28,491 bases of DNA from an uncultured Bacilli bacterium (GTDB taxonomy: Bacteria > Bacillota_I > Bacilli_A > RF39 > UBA660): the NCBI GenBank assembly GCA_934168005.1, contig CAKPMN010000012.1, positions 1-28,491 on the forward strand, given 5' to 3'. The notes below the pieces were generated by a model. The model saw only the letters and a program-made list of their open reading frames with translations, made no database searches and was not told where the DNA came from. The translations under genes and the position numbers were made by a program. Shown piece by piece: positions 1 through 5,972 of this stretch; position 1 is the first letter of the stretch, and each line of letters starts with the position of its first letter.

Positions 1-77
1 CCCATGATTATTGCTAGAAATAATACTAGTAATGGGTACAATACCGCACTTACTACAAATCCTTTTTTATTCTTCAT
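1..77 (-). CDS. 5' end of a small membrane or prepilin-like protein (partial)
   Basis: The window holds only the first 25 or so codons; the rest lies beyond base 1. The start is ATG at 77-75, preceded by an AGAGGTGAT ribosome binding site. The visible protein has two or three lysines, then GF, then about 18 hydrophobic residues ending in LAIIMG. A short basic leader, KKGF and an uninterrupted hydrophobic stretch resemble the N-terminus of a type IV-pilin-like protein, but the glutamate usual at position 5 after the glycine is absent. A plain N-terminal membrane anchor is equally possible. The gene diverges from the XRE regulator at 158 and has a consensus sigma-A promoter with a palindrome inside it, so it is probably that regulator's target. 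The coding nature is fairly clear; the family is uncertain. Confidence 0.6.
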   Translation of the reverse strand, partial: MKNKKGFVVSAVLYPLLVLFLAIIM

Positions 78-89
78 ATTATCACCTCT

Positions 90-118
90 TTGTAACTAAA
101 TGGTTACTTTTTTATTAA
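90..118 (+). promoter_or_regulatory. possible promoter of the XRE regulator
   Basis: TTGTAA (90-95), a 17-base spacer and TATTAA (113-118) give four matches of six in each hexamer. Palindrome 92-107 overlaps the -35 and spacer, which would suit autoregulation. The hexamers are weak, so the assignment is tentative. Confidence 0.35.
92..107. promoter_or_regulatory. operator-like palindrome 1
   Basis: GTAACTAAATGGTTAC: arms GTAAC/GTTAC around six bases. It has the same length and the same right half (GGTTAC) as the palindrome at 123-138. The two centres are 31 bases apart, about three helical turns, so both sites would face the same side of the DNA. Probable binding site of the regulator encoded at 158-370. 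Confidence 0.6.
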
Positions 119-146
119 TTATATAACCGTTCGGTTACAATGTCAA
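118..146 (-). promoter_or_regulatory. consensus sigma-A promoter of the truncated gene
   Basis: On the minus strand there is TTGACA at 146-141, a 17-base spacer and TATAAT at 123-118. Both hexamers match the vegetative consensus exactly and the spacing is ideal. Transcription would start near 111 and give a leader of about 34 bases to the ATG at 77. Palindrome 123-138 fills the spacer, so a bound repressor would block RNA polymerase. Confidence 0.8.
123..138. promoter_or_regulatory. operator-like palindrome 2
   Basis: ATAACCGTTCGGTTAC: arms TAACCG/CGGTTA around TT. It lies between the -35 and -10 of the consensus minus-strand promoter. Together with 92-107 it gives a tentative site of the form RTAAC(N)5-6GGTTAC. 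Confidence 0.65.
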
Positions 147-157
147 TAGGTGGTCCT

Positions 158-370
158 ATGTATTTTAAACGCATAAAAGATTTAAGGAATGACAATGATT
201 TTAGTCAACAATATGTTGCGGATTATTTAAAAATTAATAGAGTTGTATATTCTAGATATGAAACTGGTATTAGAGATATACCTGTGGATTTACTAATCAA
301 ATTATCTTTTTTATACAATGTTTCTATTGATTATATATTGGGTTTAAGTGACAAAAAAAGTAAAGATTAA
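158..370 (+). CDS. small XRE/Cro-type helix-turn-helix regulator
   Basis: A 70-residue single-domain DNA-binding protein. Residues about 14-36 (FSQQYVADYL, then NRVVYSRYETG) form the helix-turn-helix. The following PVDLLIKLSFLYNVSIDYILG is the typical closing part of HTH_3 domains that dimerise. I chose ATG 158 because AATAGGTGG lies just upstream; the in-frame ATG at 140 overlaps palindrome 2 and has no ribosome binding site. No ligand or protease domain is present, so it is probably a simple repressor of itself and of the divergent gene. Both promoters carry matching palindromes. The gene ends five bases before the convergent HerA-like gene, and a hairpin spans both ends. The family call is secure; the target assignment is inferred from position. 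Confidence 0.85.
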   Translation: MYFKRIKDLRNDNDFSQQYVADYLKINRVVYSRYETGIRDIPVDLLIKLSFLYNVSIDYILGLSDKKSKD

Positions 371-384
371 TTCTTTACTTTTTT
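353..384. terminator. bidirectional terminator between the XRE and HerA-like genes
   Basis: Stem AGTAAAGA (359-366) pairs with TCTTTACT (372-379) around a TTAAT loop. It is flanked by seven A on the left and six T on the right, so it can act on both strands. It covers the last codons and stops of both convergent genes. Confidence 0.75.
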
Positions 385-2147
385 CTTACAAACCAATTTG
401 CCCTAATATCACAACTACTACTAGATGGACTTGGTGATGGCATATCTAATTTAACTATTACTGGAACTTTAAATGCTCCTCCAAATGCAACACAATTTCC
501 TGGTTGTAATATTTTTAGTTTTTTAATTGTATCTTGTGTAATATTTGGTACTATTTGTCTTATGTATTCAACATCTTTTGGGTGTAACATCTTAAATATT
601 AAGAAGTTAGAACATTGAGAAAGTGATGTTTCTGATAATTCTGATGGTCTTTGTGAAATAAGTCCTAAAATTACACCATATTTTCTTCCTTCTTTTGTAA
701 TACGTTCAAATATATTATATCCTAATAAAAAGTTATCAATATCGTTTTGAACATATCTATGAGCTTCTTCTAGTATTATATGGAATGGCATTGATGCCCT
801 AACAGGTAATTCTTTTGCATAATCAAACAATAATTTTGAATATATTTTTGTTATATTTTTTGCTAAACGATCATCTATATAGTTTATATTAAAGTTTATA
901 ATTTGAGCTTTTCTTCCTGTTTTTGTTGTTAAAAGTCTTCTAATATATTCTTCTCTATTAACATATTCTGGATAATCAAAATATACAGATTCATCTCCGG
1001 CTGCTAGTGAATGAATTCTAACCTTTAATACATTTGATTCATCATATATTTTGTCACTATTTAAAGAACCTTCTGATATTAATGCAAAGTCAAATGCATC
1101 TTTTAAATCATTTAATGTATATTTAAATGTTCCATCTGGAAGTGTTAGAACGTAATCATCTGTTAGAAATGATGATATAAAGTTCATTATTAATTCCATT
1201 TCCCTTATCTTTCCAGTAGGATCTATATTTAGACAATGTTTTAAAGGTCTAGTATATCCAGGTTGTTCTATTTCTGTTTCTAGATTTAACTCACTTGTAT
1301 TATAATATGCAAGAATTGAAAATATTTGATCTCTTATAGCTGTTGATGATTTACCACTTGCTAAAATATCTAGTATTGCTCTTGCTATAATATCATTTTT
1401 TGCTTCTATTACTTCTTTTTCATCTTTTGCAAATATTGTTACTAACTTTAATGCTTTTTCAATTATTTGTATTTGTGAATGTTTTTCTGCACCTAAAAGT
1501 AGAGCTATGTCATCTACTGTTAATAACCATAATGGTATTCTAAGTGGTTCTGTTTCTTTATCTTCTATATTTGTTGTATAGGCTTTAAAACTTATTTCTG
1601 GCACAACTTTATTTAAATCTTTAAATGCAGCGTGATATTCTCCATACGCATCAAACATAAATATACTTGCTTTATATGGTAGTGGATTTGGTTTAGAAAA
1701 TAAGTTTTGAAGTATTCTTGCTACTCCACATGATTTACCAGCACCAGTTGAGCCAAATATAGCAAAGTGTTGTGAAAAGAATTGATTTATGTTTACTGAG
1801 ATATCTATATTTTTATATATTGCACTTTTTCCTAAATATAAATCTTTTGAATCCTCATAATCATCTATGCTTATTATTCCTTTTACTTTTTCTTCATCTA
1901 TTAATTCTACTCTTGCAGAAAACGATGGTTTTCCTATGACACCTGATACAAAATGATCATTTGACATTTCACCTACTAGATTTATTTCAGCTATTTTTTC
2001 TTTTAAATTTATAATTTCTCCTACTATGGTTTTTTCTTCATGTTTAAAACATACGTATTTATGAATTAAATCTCCTTTTTCTATTGTTTCTTCATTTAAT
2101 TCAACATATACGATATTTTCTTCTACTCCTATTACTTTTCCTATCAT
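375..2147 (-). CDS. HerA-like FtsK/HerA-family ATPase (DUF87)
   Basis: A 590-residue protein. The N-terminal 100 or so residues are beta-rich, like the HAS-barrel of HerA. Walker A is GSTGAGKS at about 132-139, followed by FMFDAYGEYHAAF, a typical HerA/VirB4 segment. Walker B is IILEEAH, followed by RKYGVILGLISQRPSEL, which fits the sensor and arginine-finger region. HerA proteins are hexameric DNA-translocating motors, usually paired with the nuclease NurA in archaea or with SIR2/DUF4297 effectors in bacterial defence pairs. No such partner lies beside this gene: its neighbours are the XRE regulator and yqeH. ATG 2147 is preceded by AGGAGG at 2152-2157, which argues against the upstream ATG at 2168. 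A TATAAT (2172-2167) just upstream suggests its own promoter. The family is clear; the role here is unknown. Confidence 0.85.
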   Translation of the reverse strand: MIGKVIGVEENIVYVELNEETIEKGDLIHKYVCFKHEEKTIVGEIINLKEKIAEINLVGEMSNDHFVSGVIGKPSFSARVELIDEEKVKGIISIDDYEDSKDLYLGKSAIYKNIDISVNINQFFSQHFAIFGSTGAGKSCGVARILQNLFSKPNPLPYKASIFMFDAYGEYHAAFKDLNKVVPEISFKAYTTNIEDKETEPLRIPLWLLTVDDIALLLGAEKHSQIQIIEKALKLVTIFAKDEKEVIEAKNDIIARAILDILASGKSSTAIRDQIFSILAYYNTSELNLETEIEQPGYTRPLKHCLNIDPTGKIREMELIMNFISSFLTDDYVLTLPDGTFKYTLNDLKDAFDFALISEGSLNSDKIYDESNVLKVRIHSLAAGDESVYFDYPEYVNREEYIRRLLTTKTGRKAQIINFNINYIDDRLAKNITKIYSKLLFDYAKELPVRASMPFHIILEEAHRYVQNDIDNFLLGYNIFERITKEGRKYGVILGLISQRPSELSETSLSQCSNFLIFKMLHPKDVEYIRQIVPNITQDTIKKLKILQPGNCVAFGGAFKVPVIVKLDMPSPSPSSSSCDIRANWFVRKK

Positions 2148-2195
2148 ATGTCCTCCTATTATAGACATTATACATTATTTTTGTTTTAAATAAAA

Positions 2196-2221
2196 TAAAA
2201 TCACTTTAATTAAGTGATTTT
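2196..2221 (-). terminator. terminator after yqeH
   Basis: AAAATCACTT (2197-2206) pairs with AAGTGATTTT (2212-2221) around a five-base loop. On the minus strand a T-rich tract follows. The yqeH stop codon lies in the stem. Confidence 0.6.
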
Positions 2222-3218
2222 ATAGAAAACTTTTTCTTGTATATACTCTTACACCTTTTAGTGTATAAACTGTTAATTCTGTTTGCTTCATTACTTTTAT
2301 AAAGCCTAAGCCATCTATTACAATATCTTCTTTATCTGAAATTTTTAATTTATGTTTTTCTAAATCTTTTAACTTATCTGTATCTTTATATTGTCTTAAT
2401 ATTGGTAGATTGTTTGAAATGTAGAAAACTATGTCATTTTCTTCTTCTAAATCTATTCTAAGTATTGAATCTACTATAAATGTCTGAGGTACTTTAACCT
2501 GAAATATTGTTGGTTTTAATTCTGACTTTGGAACTATTCTTCTTAGTGTTTCACTATCAACTTTATCAACTATTGATTCTTCTACTAGTAATCCTGGTGT
2601 ATCTATAAATGTTAATTCTTCATCTATTTTTACTTCGATCATATCAAGTGTTGTAGAAGGAAGTATTGATGTTGTTATTTTAGCATTTAAGTTAGAATAG
2701 TTTCTTATTATTTTATTAAGTAAAGTTGATTTGCCAGCATTAGTTATTCCTACTACGTATACTTTGTTTGATTTTTTATATTCAAATACTAATTCCATTA
2801 ATTCATCTAAATGATAATTTGTTTTACTGCTTATTATTATTTTGTCTACTATATTTAACTTTAATGAGTCAAAATATTTTATTAATTTCTCTTCGTATAT
2901 TTTTCTTGGAACTAGGTCTCTTTTTGTTAAGACTAATATTATATCATTGTGGATATATTCATTTAATTTTTCTATTTCGCCTATATTTAATAGATCAACT
3001 ACTAATAATACTAGATCCTTACTCTTATCAACTTTTTTAAAAATTTTTCCAAAATCTTTATTTGTTTTATCTACAACTTTATATTCATTGTAATTCTGTA
3101 TTCTAAAGCATCTTTCACATAAGTTAGACTTTTCTATGTTTTCTTCTTTTATATATCCTTCTTTTGATGGATCTTCTGTTTGTAACTTTGTACCACAGCC
3201 TAAACATTTTTTACTCAT
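2220..3218 (-). CDS. yqeH: ribosome biogenesis GTPase YqeH
   Basis: A 332-residue circularly permuted GTPase needed in Bacillus for assembly of the 30S ribosomal subunit. The N-terminus carries a zinc-finger-like set C5xxC8 and C34xxC37. The G motifs appear in permuted order: G4 TKRD at 97-100, G5-like ISSKT near 130, then G1 GITNAGKS at 156-163 and G3 DTPG at 205-208. The C-terminal region of about 110 residues matches the family's RNA/protein-binding tail. It overlaps the end of yqeG by 8 bases, so the two are translated together, as in the conserved yqeG-yqeH cluster of Firmicutes. The downstream members of that cluster (aroE, yhbY, nadD) are missing here. The start has AAGGAGAG five bases upstream. 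Cytoplasmic. High confidence. Confidence 0.95.
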   Translation of the reverse strand: MSKKCLGCGTKLQTEDPSKEGYIKEENIEKSNLCERCFRIQNYNEYKVVDKTNKDFGKIFKKVDKSKDLVLLVVDLLNIGEIEKLNEYIHNDIILVLTKRDLVPRKIYEEKLIKYFDSLKLNIVDKIIISSKTNYHLDELMELVFEYKKSNKVYVVGITNAGKSTLLNKIIRNYSNLNAKITTSILPSTTLDMIEVKIDEELTFIDTPGLLVEESIVDKVDSETLRRIVPKSELKPTIFQVKVPQTFIVDSILRIDLEEENDIVFYISNNLPILRQYKDTDKLKDLEKHKLKISDKEDIVIDGLGFIKVMKQTELTVYTLKGVRVYTRKSFL

Positions 3219-3729
3219 AGTATCTCTCCTTTATGAATAATCCTTTTGCTCCCATTCTTCTCATAAGTGAATTTTCTCTTGATCTATTTATTTTTGTAAA
3301 TGGTGATTCTTTTTCACTTAGTGGTTCTATTAATATAGTAGTTATTCCTACATTGTTTCCACCTTTTATATCTGTTAAAATTTGATCTCCTATAATTGCT
3401 ACCTCGTTTGGTGTTACTTTATATTTTATAAATACTTTTTTAAAGTTCCTTGATAGTGGTTTTAGAGAGTTTGATATATATGGTACTTCTAGTATTTCGG
3501 CTACTCTTCCTACTTTTCTTTTATTTCCATTTGAAAAAAGAACAACTGTAAATTGTGTTTTTATAGCTTTTATTAGGTCTATTATATTCTTATCTATTTC
3601 TTTTTCTTTATACCTTAATATCGTATTGTCTACGTCAAAAAGAAGGATTTTTATTCCAGCTTTTTTTAATTGATTAAAATGAATATCTGTTAAATTCTTT
3701 TGGTATATATCTGGTCTTAGTTTTTCCAT
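3211..3729 (-). CDS. yqeG: YqeG family HAD-superfamily phosphatase
   Basis: 172 residues, the normal family length. The HAD signature DVDNT (residues 32-36) gives the nucleophile and acid/base aspartates. A serine/asparagine motif 2 (LFSNG) and the acidic motif GDQILTDIKGGNNVG complete the phosphatase core. The family is similar to mitochondrial phosphatidylglycerophosphate phosphatases (Gep4-like), but its substrate in Firmicutes is not settled. It lies directly upstream of yqeH and overlaps it by 8 bases, the conserved order. AGGAGG precedes ATG 3729. High confidence in the family, low in the substrate. Confidence 0.93.
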   Translation of the reverse strand: MEKLRPDIYQKNLTDIHFNQLKKAGIKILLFDVDNTILRYKEKEIDKNIIDLIKAIKTQFTVVLFSNGNKRKVGRVAEILEVPYISNSLKPLSRNFKKVFIKYKVTPNEVAIIGDQILTDIKGGNNVGITTILIEPLSEKESPFTKINRSRENSLMRRMGAKGLFIKERYYE

Positions 3730-3763
3730 AAATCCTCCTTATAGACATTTTATCATACACATA

Positions 3764-3787
3764 AAAAAAAGAAAACTATTCTTTTTC
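3764..3787 (-). terminator. possible terminator after the 3776-4120 gene
   Basis: AAAAAGAA (3766-3773) pairs with TTCTTTTT (3779-3786) around AACTA. On the minus strand a run of eight T follows with one C in it. The stem is almost all A:T, so it is a weak call. Confidence 0.45.
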
Positions 3788-4120
3788 TTTAATGTGCCAT
3801 TTTTTTATTAGAATTCTTTTTTCCTCTATTTCATCCATTTCTTTGGTTTCCTTTTTTTCTGGAATCAGTATTGCACTTCCAAATACTATTAACAATACTC
3901 CAAGACATATATTTAGATTTTGATCTAGATTTATTATCATTCCTGTTCCCAAACCTAATGCCGAAAAAGAGACAATACTTTTCTTTAAAAGTCTATCTAT
4001 ATTATCTTTTTCATTTTCTAATTTTATAACTAGTTTTTTATAATATTTTATTTGATCTTCTTTTGAAATATTATTCTGATTCATCCATCTTTCTAATATT
4101 TCTAATGATTCTTCTTCCAT
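3776..4120 (-). CDS. small two-helix membrane protein, function unknown
   Basis: 114 residues. The first 45 are charged and helical (EEESLEILERWMNQ, then KYYKKLVIKLENEKDNIDRLLKK), followed by two membrane segments at about 48-64 and 70-86 joined by a short polar turn, then a charged tail. Both ends are therefore probably cytoplasmic. The helical-head-plus-hairpin layout recalls small Bacillus membrane proteins of unknown role; I recognise no family. AGGAGG lies five bases before ATG 4120. It is upstream of yqeG in the same direction, but a possible terminator separates them. Confidence 0.75.
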   Translation of the reverse strand: MEEESLEILERWMNQNNISKEDQIKYYKKLVIKLENEKDNIDRLLKKSIVSFSALGLGTGMIINLDQNLNICLGVLLIVFGSAILIPEKKETKEMDEIEEKRILIKKWHIKEKE

Positions 4121-4139
4121 ATTCCTCCTAGGTATTTAT

Positions 4140-4169
4140 CTATACGTTACTTTTTATTTTTCATATAAT
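4140..4169 (+). promoter_or_regulatory. sigma-E-like promoter of the small Cys-rich protein
   Basis: CATATAAT at 4162-4169 fits the -10 pattern of mother-cell sigma-E promoters. An ATA at 4142-4144 lies where a -35 core would be expected, with 14 bases between the elements. The rest of the -35 is a poor match. The -10 box and the 16 bases after it closely resemble those before dacB. Confidence 0.4.
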
Positions 4170-4185
4170 TTTATAGGTGGTTTTC

Positions 4186-4359
4186 ATGCGCAAGAATAAT
4201 AGATGTGGTAGGGGTTGCTGTTTTCCTTGTATGTTTATCTTATCTATTCTTTTCTTTTATCAATTAATTCTAACTTTTTTCATATTGACAAGATTTAATT
4301 TTTTCTTACTTTTTATGTTTTTAATTCTGTTTGTATTTTTCTTTTTCCTTGCGATATGA
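4186..4359 (+). CDS. tiny Cys-rich membrane protein, possibly sporulation-related
   Basis: 57 residues. The N-terminus MRKNNRCGRGCCFPC carries four cysteines in nine residues, followed by two hydrophobic stretches (about residues 16-33 and 36-57) that run to the last residue. ATG 4186 sits six bases after ATAGGTGG; the in-frame GTG at 4177 lies inside that ribosome binding site and is less likely. The 3' end overlaps the convergent ysxE-like gene by 39 bases. The promoter region resembles that of dacB, which suggests mother-cell expression and fits the neighbouring spore-coat genes. The good ribosome binding site and promoter box support a real gene, but no family is recognised. Confidence 0.6.
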   Translation: MRKNNRCGRGCCFPCMFILSILFFYQLILTFFILTRFNFFLLFMFLILFVFFFFLAI

Positions 4360-5220
4360 TTCTATTAAATTTTTCGTTTTATAAAGCATATCTATTTCTC
4401 TTGTAATATTTTTACATGTTTCAAATTCTTTTTGAATTTCTATTTTATTTGGCATAGATATTAATGTAAATAAAAGTATTCTTTCACTTTCTAATAAAGG
4501 ATACTTTTTTTCATATTCTCTTAAATAATAAGCAAAATCACAGTCTATTGAACAATTAAGATATAGTTTATATAGATCAAATATAGGGTTATCTATTTTT
4601 GATTTATCCCAACTTATTAAGTAACTTGTATCATTTTTAAGAAAATGGTCTAATCTTAAATTATTATGCAGTACTGCGAAACGAGCTTTGCCTTTTTCTT
4701 CCACTAGCTTATACCATTCTTCTAGTAATTTATCTGATTCTTCTAGAGAATAAAATATAATCATTATATTTCTAGCCAAATGGTATGAAGATGGTTTCAT
4801 GTATATCTCTTTTTCTATTATAGTTATCATGTCGTTATAGTAATTTGTTAGATAGTTTATATTTCCTTTTATATCTTCATATATCTTTTTAAAATAATCT
4901 TTTTCTGTCTCTTTATAAAAGCTTGTTTTACTATGAAGTAATGCGGTTATATTAATTAAATCCAACATTTTTTGTTCTTTAGGATATGTTATTTCATCTA
5001 TAGCATTTGTTATTTCATAATCTTCATCATTATTTAATATTTCTGGATAATATGTAAAACTTCTTGATTTTAAATATTTATAAATGTCTTTTTTATCTTG
5101 ATTTGTTTCTTTTATTGCATATTTTTTGCCATTCGATTCTACAAAATAGACGTTTCCTTTTTTTTCATAGTGATTTACTTTTAAATTATTTTCTTTTAAT
5201 AGTCTATGTATCTGTTTCAT
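4321..5220 (-). CDS. ysxE: YsxE/CotS-like spore coat protein with a kinase-like fold
   Basis: 299 residues with the layout of the CotS/YsxE branch of aminoglycoside-phosphotransferase-like proteins. An N-lobe with GKKYAIKET (about residues 31-39) carries the lysine. The C-lobe has LHNNLRLDHFL at 184-194, where an active kinase would have HGDxxxxN, and LISWDKSKIDNPIFDLYKLY at 201-220, where the metal-binding aspartate segment sits. The catalytic Asp of HGD is Asn, so the protein is probably a pseudokinase, like Bacillus YsxE. In B. subtilis ysxE follows spoVID directly. Here the gene overlaps the SpoVID-like gene by 17 bases in the same order, which strongly supports both calls. The start has no strong ribosome binding site of its own, so translation is probably coupled. 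Confidence 0.75.
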   Translation of the reverse strand: MKQIHRLLKENNLKVNHYEKKGNVYFVESNGKKYAIKETNQDKKDIYKYLKSRSFTYYPEILNNDEDYEITNAIDEITYPKEQKMLDLINITALLHSKTSFYKETEKDYFKKIYEDIKGNINYLTNYYNDMITIIEKEIYMKPSSYHLARNIMIIFYSLEESDKLLEEWYKLVEEKGKARFAVLHNNLRLDHFLKNDTSYLISWDKSKIDNPIFDLYKLYLNCSIDCDFAYYLREYEKKYPLLESERILLFTLISMPNKIEIQKEFETCKNITREIDMLYKTKNLIESYRKEKEKYKQN

Positions 5221-5809
5221 TTGTTTGTATTAATAGTTTTGTATTTACTTGAAATGATGATAAATCATTGTATTCTTCTAATTCTTCTTTTGTTACTTTA
5301 TATTTTTCCATAATTGATTCTATTGTGTCATTATCTCGTACTATATATATCTTATATTTTTTGTATTCCTCTTCTTGATTGTTTATAATTATTGGGCTTT
5401 CTTCTTCTATGCATCTTTCTTTAACTGGCTCTTTTTCTTTTCTGCTTTCTTCTTCTATTTCTTTTTCCAATTTTTCAGTCTCCTTTTCTTCTAAATTATC
5501 TAATAACACATCTATACTTATTGTTAGAACTTTGTTATTTACTATCTCATAATAAAAGTCATCTATTTCTATAGTTACATCTTTAAGATCATATTTTTCA
5601 TCCATATGTATTTCGAATGGTAATTCGTATGAAAAACTTTCTAAACTAACTGATGTGTCTGTAACTTTATAATCTCCATAAACTTTAAAGTTCCCACCTA
5701 TTAAACTATTTTCTTTTACTGATAGAGTATTATCTAGAGATATACTTGTTACTTCAGCTACCTCTGTTTTAAATATAATATCTTTTTTAAATGGTATAAT
5801 CTTTTTCAT
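5204..5809 (-). CDS. spoVID: SpoVID-like spore coat assembly protein with C-terminal LysM domain
   Basis: 201 residues. The N-terminal part (1-105) is beta-rich, with no signal peptide, and resembles the N-terminal domain of SpoVID (LPFEIHMDEKYDLKDVTIEIDDFYYEI). A Glu/Lys-rich linker (107-148) follows, then a LysM domain (about 152-196; YIVRDNDTIESIMEKYKVTKEELEEYN). SpoVID directs coat encasement around the forespore from the mother-cell cytoplasm. Bacillus SpoVID is much longer (over 550 residues), so this is a short version with the long acidic middle reduced. Its ysxE-like partner overlaps it downstream. AGGAGG lies five bases before ATG 5809. A CATAACAT box upstream may be a sigma-E -10. 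The call rests on architecture and synteny. Confidence 0.75.
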   Translation of the reverse strand: MKKIIPFKKDIIFKTEVAEVTSISLDNTLSVKENSLIGGNFKVYGDYKVTDTSVSLESFSYELPFEIHMDEKYDLKDVTIEIDDFYYEIVNNKVLTISIDVLLDNLEEKETEKLEKEIEEESRKEKEPVKERCIEEESPIIINNQEEEYKKYKIYIVRDNDTIESIMEKYKVTKEELEEYNDLSSFQVNTKLLIQTNETDT

Positions 5810-5825
5810 AAATTCCTCCTAATTA

Positions 5826-5853
5826 ATGTTATGAAGAAATATTGTTTTTATGA
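5826..5853 (-). promoter_or_regulatory. possible sigma-E promoter of the spoVID-like gene
   Basis: On the minus strand TCATAAA (5853-5847) and TCATAACAT (5834-5826) are 12 bases apart. The -35 fits the loose sigma-E pattern; the -10 has the CATA core but two mismatches, and the spacing is slightly short. Weak support, listed because spoVID is sigma-E-controlled in Bacillus. Confidence 0.25.
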
Positions 5854-5874
5854 AAAAAAAGGCTTTAGCCTTTT
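5853..5874 (-). terminator. terminator after lon
   Basis: AAAAGGC (5857-5863) pairs with GCCTTTT (5868-5874) around TTTA. On the minus strand eight T follow. It lies about 100 bases past the lon stop; nothing else is seen in 5875-5972. Confidence 0.8.
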
Positions 5875-5972
5875 CTTATTTTTATACATTTTATCATTTT
5901 ATATTAATTAGAAGATGTTTCAAGTTGAATGTTAAGTATTTATTAGTCTTAAAAATCATCTTTTTTAGTTTG

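Noticed and set aside
3200..4130. Short-repeat region or CRISPR-like array in the T-rich stretches
   Set aside because: T-runs are complements of Lys/Glu codons; no evenly spaced repeat with variable spacers is present here or elsewhere in the window.
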